Origin: JBBPZA01 sp963728925
Lineage (GTDB): Bacteria; Actinomycetota; Thermoleophilia; Solirubrobacterales; Solirubrobacteraceae
Length of the DNA stretch: 35,742 bases
NCBI GenBank assembly: GCA_963728925.1
Contig: CAVSMB010000027.1
Coordinates: forward strand, 1-35,742
Reading direction: 5' to 3'
In this document: one piece after another, positions 14,526 to 22,574 of the stretch
Layout: each line of letters opens with the position of its first letter
Position numbering within the stretch: position 1 is the stretch's first letter
Position numbers and translations under genes: made by a program
Notes under the pieces: generated by a model
Told to the model about the DNA's origin: nothing
Database searches by the model: none
The model's input: only the letters and a program-made list of their open reading frames with translations

Positions 14526-16199
14526 TCAGCGGAACGCGTCGGCGAGCCAGTCGGCGCGGACGGCGGGATCGACCTTCGCGTCGACGAGCAGCGGGCCGGC
14601 GCCGTCGCGCAGCCACCCGACGACGGGCCCGAGGTCGGCGGGCTCGCGCACCCTGAGGGCGGGGACGCCCGCGGCGCGGGCCAGCGCGGCCAGGTCCACG
14701 TCGGGGAAGCGAACGGGCTCGAGGTCGTGGCCGAGCGGGCCGAAGTGGTGCACCTCGGCGCCGTAGGCCGCGTCGTCGTAGACCACGACGAGCAGCCGTG
14801 CGCCGACGCGCGCCGCCGACTCGAGCTCGGCGAGGGCGAGGAAGAGCCCGCCGTCGCCCACGGCGGCGACGGTCACGCGGCCGGGCTCGGCGATCGCGGC
14901 GCCGATCGCGCACCCCAAGGCGAGCCCGACGGCCTGGAACCCGTTGACGAACAGCCACGCCCGCGGATCGTCGACGCCGAGGTACATGGACGGCCACCCC
15001 GTGAAGTGACCCGAGTCGACGACCATGGTCTTGTCGGCCGGGAGCAGGTCGGCGAGCGCGATGGTCAGCGTGCGGGGATCGATCGTCCCTGCCGCCGTGC
15101 CGCCCTCGACGGGCTGGTCGCGCCACCGACCCGTCGCGATGCGGTCGTGCAGCTCGCGCGTTCGGAAGCCCGGCTCGCCGGCGGGCTGCGCTGATCGGAG
15201 TGCGGCGAGGAGCGCGGCAGCGGTTTGCGTCGCGTCGCCGACGACGGCGCGGGCGACCGGCTGGTTCGCGCCGATCGCGCGCGGCTCGACGTCGACCTGG
15301 ATCAGCGTCGTCCTCTCGCCGATCAGCGTCCCGTGCCGCGTGGTCCAGTGGTTGAGCGAGGCGCCGACGGCCAGGACGACGTCGGCCTGGGGCAGCAGCT
15401 CGGCGGCCAGCGGCGTGCCGAACCCGCCGGCGATGCCGAGCGCCCACGGCGACGAGGCGAAGAGGCCGTGGGCGACGGCCGTTGTGGCGAGCAGTGCGCC
15501 GCACGCCTCGGCGAGTCGCTCGAGCGCCGGCCCAGCGTCGGCCAGCGCCGCGCCGCGTCCGGCGATTACGATGGGCCGGCTCGCCGCCGCCAACAGCTCG
15601 GCGACCGCCGCGACGTCGGCGGCCCGCGGCGCGGGCGCGGCCGGGATCGGGACCGCCGCGGCCTTGCCCGCGTCCGTGGGGTCCTCCGCCGGCCGCGCCT
15701 GGAGGTCGATCGGCAGGTTGAGAAGGACCGGACGCCGCTCGAGCTCGGCCCGCCGAAGCGCGCGCGCCGCGTCGGCCTCGGCGCTGGCGGGCGAGTGGAT
15801 CCGCTCGGCTGGCGCGCCGACCGAGGCCGCGAGCCCGGCCTGGTCGATGCGGAAGTTCGAGGTCAGGGCGGCAGCGGGGGTGTCGCCGGCGAGGACGAGC
15901 AGCGGCGTCCTGCTCTTGGCGGCCTCGGCGAGCCCGGTCACCGTGTTGGTGAGGCCCGGGCCCTGATGGACCGAGCAGATCCCGACGCGGCCGGACACGC
16001 GCGCCCAGCCGTCGGCCATCCCGACCGCGCCGCCCTCGTGACGCGCCGCCACGAAGCGGGCGCCACCACGCCGCAACGCGTTGGTGACGACGAGGTTGCC
16101 GCTGCCGACGAGCCCGAAGACGGTGTCGACCCCGAGCGCCGCGAGCCGCTCGCCCACCGCGTCGGCGACCGAGCGCTCCGGCGGTCCGGTGCGGGTCAC
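14526..16199 (-). CDS. Thiamine diphosphate-dependent enzyme, acetolactate synthase/benzoylformate decarboxylase-like
   Basis: A 557-residue ThDP enzyme with the three standard domains. The N-terminal Pyr domain has the catalytic Glu in 'FVAARHEGGAVGMADGWARV' (E55). The central domain runs from about residue 195. The C-terminal PP domain contains 'VAAVGDGGLFLALAELESAA' near residue 445 and ends its metal motif as 'YDDAAYGAE', with Asp where most homologues have the ligand Asn. It could be a 2-keto acid decarboxylase or ligase; it lacks an adjacent small regulatory subunit, so canonical branched-chain synthesis is unlikely. GTG 16199 overlaps the GNAT stop by four bases, and the cyclase gene follows. 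Confidence 0.88.
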   Translation of the reverse strand: MTRTGPPERSVADAVGERLAALGVDTVFGLVGSGNLVVTNALRRGGARFVAARHEGGAVGMADGWARVSGRVGICSVHQGPGLTNTVTGLAEAAKSRTPLLVLAGDTPAAALTSNFRIDQAGLAASVGAPAERIHSPASAEADAARALRRAELERRPVLLNLPIDLQARPAEDPTDAGKAAAVPIPAAPAPRAADVAAVAELLAAASRPIVIAGRGAALADAGPALERLAEACGALLATTAVAHGLFASSPWALGIAGGFGTPLAAELLPQADVVLAVGASLNHWTTRHGTLIGERTTLIQVDVEPRAIGANQPVARAVVGDATQTAAALLAALRSAQPAGEPGFRTRELHDRIATGRWRDQPVEGGTAAGTIDPRTLTIALADLLPADKTMVVDSGHFTGWPSMYLGVDDPRAWLFVNGFQAVGLALGCAIGAAIAEPGRVTVAAVGDGGLFLALAELESAARVGARLLVVVYDDAAYGAEVHHFGPLGHDLEPVRFPDVDLAALARAAGVPALRVREPADLGPVVGWLRDGAGPLLVDAKVDPAVRADWLADAFR

Positions 16200-16726
16200 G
16201 GCGACTCCGGTGCCCGCTCGAGCCCGGCGCCGAGCGGGCGCTGGAGGATCACGGTGTCGACCCAGCGGCCGAGCTTCCACCCCACGCCGCGCAGCGTGCC
16301 CTGCTCAGCGAAGCCGAGCGACCGGTGCAGGGCGATCGAGGCCTCGTTGGCGCTGTCGCCGATCACCGCCACCATCTGGCGATGGCCGGCCCGCTCGCTG
16401 CGGGCCACGAGCTCGGCGAGTAGCCGGCGGCCGATTCCGCGCCCGGTCGCGGCGGGATCGAGGTAGAGCGAGTCCTCGACGGTGAACCGGTAGGCCGCGC
16501 GCGGCCGGTAGGCGGCGCAGTAGGCGAAGCCCACGACGCTCTCGCCCTCCACGGCGACGAGGTAGGGCAGCCCCGCGGCGACGGTGCCCTCCCAGCGGCG
16601 CCGCATCTCTTCCACCGGCGGCGCCTCGAGCTCGAAGGTCGCCGCGCCCGTGCGGACGTGGTGGGCGTAGATCGCCTGGACGGCCGGGACGTCGGGTGAG
16701 CCGGCGTCCCGGACGGTGACGGTCAT
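16196..16726 (-). CDS. GNAT family N-acetyltransferase, phosphinothricin acetyltransferase-like
   Basis: A 176-residue acetyltransferase resembling the Pat/Bar and MddA group. 'VQAIYAHHVRTGAATFELEA' near residue 20 is typical, as are 'YRPRAAYRFTVEDSLYLDP' and the acetyl-CoA loop 'GRGIGRRLLAEL', then 'ALHRSLGFAEQGTLRGVGWK'. These enzymes acetylate amino groups of amino-acid analogues such as methionine sulfoximine or phosphinothricin, but substrates vary. It is the first gene of the minus-strand operon and diverges from the tandem unknown genes, 76 bases away. The 4-base overlap with the ThDP gene implies coupled translation. Confidence 0.9.
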   Translation of the reverse strand: MTVTVRDAGSPDVPAVQAIYAHHVRTGAATFELEAPPVEEMRRRWEGTVAAGLPYLVAVEGESVVGFAYCAAYRPRAAYRFTVEDSLYLDPAATGRGIGRRLLAELVARSERAGHRQMVAVIGDSANEASIALHRSLGFAEQGTLRGVGWKLGRWVDTVILQRPLGAGLERAPESP

Positions 16727-16802
16727 CGCGCGCGAAGGGTAGCCCGCCCCGATCGCCCGGGGCCTTGACCGAACACGAGCGCGCTGCGTAGGGTCGGTCA
16801 CG

Positions 16803-18533
16803 ATGCGAGCTCTGGCGCGGCAGATGGCAGCGCCCTGGCCTCCGCTGCAGTTTCCGGAGGGCACCTACCCCGACTACCTGCACGGCGACCAGCCCCCGCG
16901 AAGCACGCGCTACGGCGAGGCGGTGCTGGGCTACTCGCTCGTCCAGACCGGGCTGCGCGAGTCCGACGAGGCGATGATCGACGCCGGCCTGCGCGGGCTG
17001 GAGTGGTTCGTGCGCCGGCGCGACCTCCAGCGCGACCATCCAAGCGTGTTCGCGAACGCCTTCGTGGCGAGCGCCTACAACCTCGCTCGCCGCCGGCTCG
17101 ACGACCACCCCCGCTTCGCCGGCGCGCGGACCGTCTGGGAGCGCTGGCTGCGCCGCGCGGAGCTGCTGTGGCTGCCCGACACCGGGCGCTACGGCAACAA
17201 GTACCTCGTCGAGGCGATCGCGGTCCTCGAGCTGCTGCGCAGCGGCCTGGACGGCGGCGAGCCGGGGAGCATCCTCGCCGACCGCGACCGCTCGCAACGC
17301 CGGGCCGAGCGCCTGCTCGTGCTGCGCGTGCCGCGCATGGGCAACCGCGAGCGCTTCCCGCTCGGCCGCCAGCCCGGCTTCGTCCTGTCGGACCCGAACG
17401 CCGGCAGCCCGCTCGCCTACCACGGCCTGTCGCTCGGCATGTACGCCCGCGGCCTGGACCTGATCGGCTCGCAGGCGACGGGCTCCGCCCACGGCACGCT
17501 GCGCGCGGTCGCGCACTGCTCGACCGTGCTCGCGGCACCCGACGGCGACCTCGCGTACGTCGGCCGCTCCCAGGAGCAGGGCTGGGCGCTCGCCCTCACC
17601 GTCTACGGCGCGCTCTCCGCGGCGGCGCTCGAGCGCCCCGACGCTGCGGCGAACCTCCGCCGGCTGGCCGCGCGCGCCCTGCGACGGCTGCGCGACGCGC
17701 ACGGGACCGGCCCGAAGGGCTTCTTCATCACCCCGAGCCTGCGCCCGGACTACCGCGGCACGCACGGCCTGGACAGCTACGCCGCGGCGATCGGCTACAG
17801 CGGCCTGACGCTCGCCGCGCTGAACTGGGCCATCGACCGCTTCGGGGAGGACGATCCCGTGCCCGAGCCCGAGGCGATCGACGCGCGAGCCGCCCCGCGC
17901 GCCTACGAGATCCACCCGGCGAGCCCGCGCAACGACCTCACGATCTCTCGCGGGCGGAACTGGTTCGCCATCCGCTCGGCCGCCAGCAGTCGCGCCGAGG
18001 ACCTGCGCTACGACTTCGGCCTCGTCGGGCTCAAGGCGCCGGACGACAACGGCGACTGGCACGACGTCCTGCGCCTGCGCGCTCACACCCACGACAGCGG
18101 CCCCGACAGCCTCGGGCCCGTGCTGCGGCGCAGCCGGGGCATCGGGCTCCCGGAGGCCGAGTCGGTGAGCATCGCCCGCGACGGCACCATCACCCTGACC
18201 GGCGGCTTTCGGACGGTGAGCGGGACGTGGCTGCGCCGTGGCGTGCGCTTCCGCTTCCAGCCGCTCGAGACCGGCGTCCGGCTGATCTTCCCGACCGAGT
18301 CGGGCGACCGGATCAAGTTCGGGGTCCTCTTCCGGGCCGGCTCCCACGATCCGCACGTCGAGAACGACCGCGTGTTCGACGACGAGCAGCTCGTCACCTT
18401 CAACCCCGAGGCGACGGTGGCCTTCGACGCCGAGTCCTACGCCTCGGGGACCGACGCGCGGCTCGTGCGCGCGAGCATCCTCTTCCCGGCGAGCACCGGG
18501 GACCCGGTGCACATCACGATCGGGCCGCGGTAG
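16803..18533 (+). CDS. Unrecognised ~576-residue protein, predicted alpha/alpha-toroid plus beta-sandwich (first of tandem pair)
   Basis: No signal peptide or membrane helix. The N-terminal ~360 residues are helical with repeated patterns ('EGTYPDY', 'TRYGEAVLGYSLVQTGLRES', 'HPSVFANAFVASAYNLARRR', 'GSPLAYHGLSLGMYARGLDL', 'PDGDLAYVGRSQEQGWALAL', 'GLDSYAAAIGYSGLTLAALN'), as in the toroid folds of polysaccharide lyases and related glycoside enzymes. The C-terminal ~200 residues are beta-rich ('LRYDFGLVGLK', 'TWLRRGVRFRFQPLETGVRL'). The arrangement recalls heparinase/alginate-lyase-like proteins, but I see no proven catalytic motif. The next gene is a clear paralogue starting three bases after this stop. 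Start ATG 16803. Function unknown; the carbohydrate link is an inference. Confidence 0.85.
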   Translation: MRALARQMAAPWPPLQFPEGTYPDYLHGDQPPRSTRYGEAVLGYSLVQTGLRESDEAMIDAGLRGLEWFVRRRDLQRDHPSVFANAFVASAYNLARRRLDDHPRFAGARTVWERWLRRAELLWLPDTGRYGNKYLVEAIAVLELLRSGLDGGEPGSILADRDRSQRRAERLLVLRVPRMGNRERFPLGRQPGFVLSDPNAGSPLAYHGLSLGMYARGLDLIGSQATGSAHGTLRAVAHCSTVLAAPDGDLAYVGRSQEQGWALALTVYGALSAAALERPDAAANLRRLAARALRRLRDAHGTGPKGFFITPSLRPDYRGTHGLDSYAAAIGYSGLTLAALNWAIDRFGEDDPVPEPEAIDARAAPRAYEIHPASPRNDLTISRGRNWFAIRSAASSRAEDLRYDFGLVGLKAPDDNGDWHDVLRLRAHTHDSGPDSLGPVLRRSRGIGLPEAESVSIARDGTITLTGGFRTVSGTWLRRGVRFRFQPLETGVRLIFPTESGDRIKFGVLFRAGSHDPHVENDRVFDDEQLVTFNPEATVAFDAESYASGTDARLVRASILFPASTGDPVHITIGPR

Positions 18534-18535
18534 CC

Positions 18536-20287
18536 GTGGCACCCGCCTCCTCGGCGCCGTGGCGCGCGCTCGCGCGCGACATCGCCCGGCCGTGGCCGGG
18601 GCTGCAGAACGCCGACGGCACCTTCCCCGACTACGTGTTCGGCGGGCGCCCGGGCTTCAGCGCGCGCTACGGCGAGTCGATGCTCGGCTACGGGCTGCTC
18701 ATGACCGGGCTGCGCGAGGGCGACGATGCGCTCATCGACGCCGGGCTTCGCGGGGTGGGCTACGCCGTGGGGCGCAGCGACCTGCAGCGCGACCGCCCCA
18801 GCGTCTTCGAGAACCTCGCGGTCGCAGCGGCCTACAACCTCGGCCGGCGGCGGCTCGCCGACCATCCCGGCTTCGCCGATCGGCGCGCCGCGTGGGCGCA
18901 CTGGCTGCGCCTCGTCCGCCTGATCCGGGTCGACGCGACCCAGGTCTTCGTCAACAAGCAGGTCGTCGAGACCGCCGGCACGCTCGAGGCGCTGCGCACC
19001 GGCGTGCACTCCAGCGATCCGCGCGCGGTGCTCGGCGGTGACCGCGAGCGCGCGCGCGCGCTCGTGCTCCAGTTCGTCAACGAGCGCGTCCCGAACATCG
19101 CGCGGCGCGACGGCGTCGACGTCGACGGCGAGCACACGCTCGTGCTCTCCGACCCGGCGAGCAACCCACCCGCCTACCACGCGCTCAGCCTCGGCTTCCT
19201 CGCCCGCGCCGTCGACCTGCTCGGGCGCCGGGCCACGAGCGCCGCGCGGGTGGCGCTGCGGGACGTCGTGCGGGCATCGAGCCGGCTCGTCGCACCCGAC
19301 GGGGACCTCGCCTACGTCGGGCGCTCGCAGGAGCAGGCGTGGACGCTCGCCTGCACGGCCTACGGCGCCGAGGTCGCGGCGACGCTCGGCGCGCCCGATG
19401 AGGAGCGCCGGCGGCTGCGCGGCCTCTCCGAGCGCGCCCTCGAGCGGCTGCGCGACCGCTACGGAGTCGGTGCTCAGGGACTGTGGATCGTCCCGGCCTT
19501 GGGGATCGACCCCGTCGCCGGCCTGCGCGGCCTGGACGGCTACGCGGGGGCCAGCGTCTACAACGGCCTGACGCTCGTCGCCCTCGAGTGGGCTATCGCC
19601 CAGATGCACTCCCAGACCCGCGACCCGGGCCCGCTGCCCGCCGACGAGCCGAGCGCCTACCGCCTGTCGCGCCGCGAGGGGGAGCTCGGCCTCGTGCGCT
19701 CCGGGGCGTCGTGGTTCGCCGTCAAGCGCGCGACCAGCCGGGCCGACTTCCAAGGGGACCTGCGCTACGACTTCGGGCTCGTCGCCTTCAAGCGCCGCAC
19801 GGGCGGCGGCTGGGACGATCTCATGCCGTTGCGACCGCGGACGAAGGGCGAGCGGCCGGACTCCGCTGGGCCGGTCCTGCGCCGCGGCTCGACGCGCGCC
19901 GCGGCCTACGGCCGGCGCATGCGCGTGGACGGCGACGGCGTCGTGCGCATCGGCGGCGGCTTCATGACCCGAGCGGGGACGTGGCTGCGCAGCGGCGTCA
20001 CGTTCCGCTTCGAGCCCGACGGCGACGGCGTCCGCATGACCTTCGGCGCCCGCGCGGGCGAGCGCTTCGAGTTCTCGGCCTTCTTCCGGGCGGGCGGCGC
20101 GCCTCCGGTCCCCGAGCCCCGCGGCGTCACCGACGGCGCGCTGCGCGTCCGCTGCTCGGAGCCCGTCGACGTCGCCCTCGACGCCGAGCCCTACGCCTCG
20201 GGCGCCGACCCCGCCCTCGTGCGGGCACGCATGACCTTCCGCGCCGCGGCCGACGGGCCGCTGTGGATCTCCTTCGCGCCGGCGTGA
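18536..20287 (+). CDS. Unrecognised ~583-residue protein, paralogue of the preceding gene
   Basis: The GTG at 18536 lies just after the previous stop. The protein aligns end to end with its neighbour: 'DGTFPDYVFGGRPGFSARYG', 'LMTGLREGDDALIDAGLRGV', 'RPSVFENLAVAAAYNLGRRR', 'PAYHALSLGFLARAVDLLGR', 'PDGDLAYVGRSQEQAWTLAC', 'GLDGYAGASVYNGLTLVALE', then the beta domain 'GDLRYDFGLVAFK' and 'TWLRSGVTFRFEPDGDGVRM'. The motif around 'GDLAYVGRSQEQ' is the best conserved and may be functional. Divergence between the two is well beyond recent duplication, so both copies have been kept for a long time, perhaps as a hetero-oligomer or with different substrates. No export signal is seen. Confidence 0.85.
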   Translation: MAPASSAPWRALARDIARPWPGLQNADGTFPDYVFGGRPGFSARYGESMLGYGLLMTGLREGDDALIDAGLRGVGYAVGRSDLQRDRPSVFENLAVAAAYNLGRRRLADHPGFADRRAAWAHWLRLVRLIRVDATQVFVNKQVVETAGTLEALRTGVHSSDPRAVLGGDRERARALVLQFVNERVPNIARRDGVDVDGEHTLVLSDPASNPPAYHALSLGFLARAVDLLGRRATSAARVALRDVVRASSRLVAPDGDLAYVGRSQEQAWTLACTAYGAEVAATLGAPDEERRRLRGLSERALERLRDRYGVGAQGLWIVPALGIDPVAGLRGLDGYAGASVYNGLTLVALEWAIAQMHSQTRDPGPLPADEPSAYRLSRREGELGLVRSGASWFAVKRATSRADFQGDLRYDFGLVAFKRRTGGGWDDLMPLRPRTKGERPDSAGPVLRRGSTRAAAYGRRMRVDGDGVVRIGGGFMTRAGTWLRSGVTFRFEPDGDGVRMTFGARAGERFEFSAFFRAGGAPPVPEPRGVTDGALRVRCSEPVDVALDAEPYASGADPALVRARMTFRAAADGPLWISFAPA

Positions 20288-20309
20288 GCCCGCGATCGCC
20301 TCGTGCGAA

Positions 20310-20801
20310 TCACCGCAGCTCGGCCAGCAGGCCACTGACCGTCTGCGGGCCGGTGAGCTGGCGGACGATGTGGCCGCGGGCGTCGAGCACGAAGGTCGTC
20401 GGCAGGCCCTTGAGGCGCCAGGGCGTCGTCGTGCGGCCGGCGTCGTCCTCGAGGACGGGGAAGCGCCAGTCGTGGCGGCGGACGAAGGCCTCGGCGCCCG
20501 CGTGGCTGTCGGACCAGTCGACGCCCACGAGCGCAGCCCGGCCGCGCAACGCGGCGGGCAGCCGTGCGAGCTCACCCGCCTCCGTGGTGCACGGCCCGCA
20601 CCAGCTGGCCCAGAAGTGGACGATGGCCGGCTTGCCGCGCAGGTCGGCGACGCTCACCCGCGGCGCGACGAGCACGCGGGCCGGCAGCGCGGGCGCCCCG
20701 CGCTGCGCCGATGCGTCGTGAGTGCCGCTCAGCGCCTCGGCCGCGACCACCGCGGCGGCGAGGACCGCGACGACGGCGAGCGGGAGCAGGCGCCGGCGCA
20801 T
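20310..20801 (-). CDS. TlpA/ResA-type membrane-anchored thioredoxin
   Basis: A 163-residue thiol-disulfide protein. Residues 1-22 are an uncleaved anchor or signal sequence ('RRRLLPLAVVAVLAAAVVAA'), so it acts outside the membrane. The active site is W67-C-G-P-C71, preceded by 'GKPAIVHFWAS'; the cis-Pro loop is 'LKGLPTTFVLDARGHIV'. TlpA/ResA proteins reduce cysteines of apo-cytochrome c or of copper-site assembly proteins. It follows the SCO1-like gene by three bases, which supports a role in reducing Cys pairs during cytochrome oxidase CuA assembly, although no oxidase gene is in the window. Confidence 0.9.
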   Translation of the reverse strand: MRRRLLPLAVVAVLAAAVVAAEALSGTHDASAQRGAPALPARVLVAPRVSVADLRGKPAIVHFWASWCGPCTTEAGELARLPAALRGRAALVGVDWSDSHAGAEAFVRRHDWRFPVLEDDAGRTTTPWRLKGLPTTFVLDARGHIVRQLTGPQTVSGLLAELR

Positions 20802-20804
20802 CGC

Positions 20805-21452
20805 TCACCTGGAGGCGAGGAGGGGCGTGTCGTGCGCGATCCACTCGGGCTTGAAGTTCGAGGGATAGAGCGCGAGCTGCGAGCCGCTGCCGGTGATCCC
20901 GTAGACGAAGGCCGAGTGGTCGACCTCGCGGGAGTCCGGCGTGCCCTGGGCCTGGACGCCGTATTTCTTCCAGACCGGCACGAGCTGCGCGCGCGAGCCG
21001 ATCAGGTACTCCATTCGCCCGGTCATGTCGTGCGCAGCAACGAACCTGTCGACCGCCGCTGCGGTGTCGCCCTTGGGATCGACCGACACCGCGATGATCT
21101 GCGTCTTCGCCGCGGCTGCGGGCCCCATCTGCGCAAGCGCCGCGTGGAGGTTTCCGACGATCAGGGGGCAGACGTCTGGGCAGTGGGCGTAGATGAACGT
21201 CAGCAGGACGGTCTTGCCGCGGTAGCTCGCGAGCGACACGGACTTGCCGTTGGAGTCGCGGAGCGAGAACTCCGGCGCGGGGCGCGGCGGCGACGCCTGC
21301 GCCGGTGCGTCGAGCCTCGAGGTGCTGGCGGCGGCCTTCGTCGAGGTCGACGGCGAGCCACTCGACGACGAGCTGCCGCAGCCGGCCATGAGCCCGGCGG
21401 CCGCGAGCACACCGGCGAGCGTGAGGGCGAGGAGCTGATGTGAGCCCTGCAT
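20805..21452 (-). CDS. SCO1/SenC/PrrC copper chaperone lipoprotein
   Basis: A thioredoxin-fold copper chaperone for cytochrome oxidase. From ATG 21452 it has 215 residues: hydrophobic signal with lipobox 'LMAGC' (C25), a Ser/Thr/Pro-rich linker, then the SCO domain 'PEFSLRDSNGKSVSLASYRG'. The copper ligands are present: C91-P-D-V-C95 and H179 in 'REVDHSAFVYGI'. ATG 21452 has no Shine-Dalgarno sequence and the N-region has no Arg/Lys. An AAGGAGG with a well-spaced ATG lies upstream (21517) but one base out of frame; restoring one base in the C-run at 21456-21462 would give an Arg-containing signal peptide. It is the first gene of an operon with the TlpA-like gene. Confidence 0.9.
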   Translation of the reverse strand: MQGSHQLLALTLAGVLAAAGLMAGCGSSSSSGSPSTSTKAAASTSRLDAPAQASPPRPAPEFSLRDSNGKSVSLASYRGKTVLLTFIYAHCPDVCPLIVGNLHAALAQMGPAAAAKTQIIAVSVDPKGDTAAAVDRFVAAHDMTGRMEYLIGSRAQLVPVWKKYGVQAQGTPDSREVDHSAFVYGITGSGSQLALYPSNFKPEWIAHDTPLLASR

Positions 21453-21522
21453 CGGGGACGGGGTACGGACACCGCCCGAGGTGCGTTCGGACGTCGGCTG
21501 GGTAGTCCTGCGTACATCGTCG

Positions 21523-21529
21523 CCTCCTT
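21523..21529 (-). promoter_or_regulatory. Strong ribosome-binding site upstream of an out-of-frame ATG
   Basis: AAGGAGG on the minus strand is five bases before ATG 21515-21517. That ATG opens 'MYAGLPSRRPNAPRAV', out of frame with the SCO1-like gene 65 bases further. It probably marks the true SCO1 start, with one base lost in between; a leader peptide is the alternative. Confidence 0.55.
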
Positions 21530-21569
21530 GTTCGAACGCGCCAACTCCACGCTGATCGGCGACCGATGA

Positions 21570-22283
21570 CTACGGTGGGGTCAGCTCGTCGCCGACCCGG
21601 ACGACCCCGGGCGAGGCGACGAGCGCGCCGACCGCGAGGCAGGCGTCGCGCTCGCCGGCGATGGTGCGCAGGACGTCGAGGTCGCGCTCGATGCCGTCGG
21701 GCTGCGGTCGCGTCGTCATGACGCAGCGGGGGATCTGGATGCGCACGTCGAGCAGCGCGTCGCCCAGGCCGACGCGCGAGCCGACGAGCCCGTCCTCGCC
21801 GTCGCCGTCGAGCACGACGTTGGACCGGAACCGGCGCCGGTCCCACGTTCCGATCGTCGCGGTCGAGACCAGCGAGACGCGAGCCTCGGCCTCGTCGTGG
21901 AAGGCGCCGGTGGCGCCCTCGAAGGGCTCCCAGGCGCTGGTCGCCTCGCGCTCGAAGTCGGTCGGGTTCTCGTAGCGCCGCGCGACCTGCGCATCGGCGG
22001 ACCGCAGCGCGACGGGACGGGCCAGCCAAGCCGAGAGCGCGTCGTCGTCCGCGGCGACCGACCCGTCGGGCAGAGTGACCGCGACCCCGCCGTCCTCCCC
22101 CATCGCCGCGCGGGCGAAGAGCAGCTCGGGTACGCGCCGCGCCGTGAGGCCGAAGCCGGTATCGAGGTCGTAGATCGCGAAACGGCGATCCCCTTCGATC
22201 CCACCGTCGACCACCTCGGCTGCCTCGAGCCGCTCGCCTTGGAGCGACTTCACCGGGAAACGCCAGAGCTCGGCAACGCGCAC
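21570..22283 (-). CDS. MOSC domain-containing protein
   Basis: A 237-residue protein with an N-terminal MOSC beta-barrel ('VAELWRFPVKSLQGERLEAA', 'GIEGDRRFAIYDLDTG') and a C-terminal MOSC domain ('RRFRSNVVLDGDGEDGLVGS', 'IQIPRCVMTTRPQPDGIERD'). The Cys in 'PRCVMTTRPQ' is the conserved residue that binds molybdenum cofactor in mARC-like proteins. Such proteins transfer sulfur to, or use, molybdenum cofactor to reduce N-hydroxylated compounds. No other Mo-cofactor gene is nearby. ATG 22283 starts the family's canonical 'MRVAELWRFPVKS'. It appears to be transcribed alone. Confidence 0.92.
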   Translation of the reverse strand: MRVAELWRFPVKSLQGERLEAAEVVDGGIEGDRRFAIYDLDTGFGLTARRVPELLFARAAMGEDGGVAVTLPDGSVAADDDALSAWLARPVALRSADAQVARRYENPTDFEREATSAWEPFEGATGAFHDEAEARVSLVSTATIGTWDRRRFRSNVVLDGDGEDGLVGSRVGLGDALLDVRIQIPRCVMTTRPQPDGIERDLDVLRTIAGERDACLAVGALVASPGVVRVGDELTPP

Positions 22284-22320
22284 GCGTTGACCCTACTGCG
22301 GCGTCCGAGGGCGAACGCGC

Positions 22321-22571
22321 CTAGCGAGGGCGCAGCCCGAGCACGAGCCGCTCGGCCGCGTCGGCGACGATCCGAGACGCTCGGAGCCGTCCTGGGCCGG
22401 CGCGTCGAGCAGCGCCTGCTTGTCGGCGAAGTGCCGCCGAGGAGCCCCGTGGCTCACCCCGACCTCGCGGGCGAGCTCGCGCAGGGAGAGCTCCCGGACG
22501 CCCCTCTGCCCCAGCGTCTGCTCGGCTGCGTCGAGCAGCGCCGCGCGCAGGTTGCCGTCAGCTACTTTCAA
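22321..22571 (-). pseudogene. TetR family regulator, internally deleted remnant
   Basis: From TTG 22571 the minus strand encodes a normal TetR N-terminal HTH ('LRAALLDAAEQTLGQRGVRE', 'LAREVGVSHGAPRRHFADKQ'). Within about ten residues after 'ALLDA' it changes frame and reaches what looks like the natural TetR C-terminus, 'IVADAAERLVLGLRPR', stopping at 22321. The ~120-residue ligand-binding domain is missing, so this is an internal deletion of several hundred bases. The HTH start is only three bases from the start of the divergent SDR gene, an unusually tight arrangement. It probably once repressed the SDR gene. Confidence 0.8.
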
Positions 22572-22574
22572 CCC

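Noticed and set aside
15025..15966. Plus-strand frame over the ThDP enzyme
   Set aside because: Ser/Ala-rich antisense shadow of a gene with complete ThDP motifs.
17003..18535. Upstream extension of the second tandem gene to give a 1094-residue protein
   Set aside because: The extension is out of frame with the first tandem paralogue and reads as Arg/Pro-rich shadow. The GTG at 18536 matches the paralogue's N-terminus.
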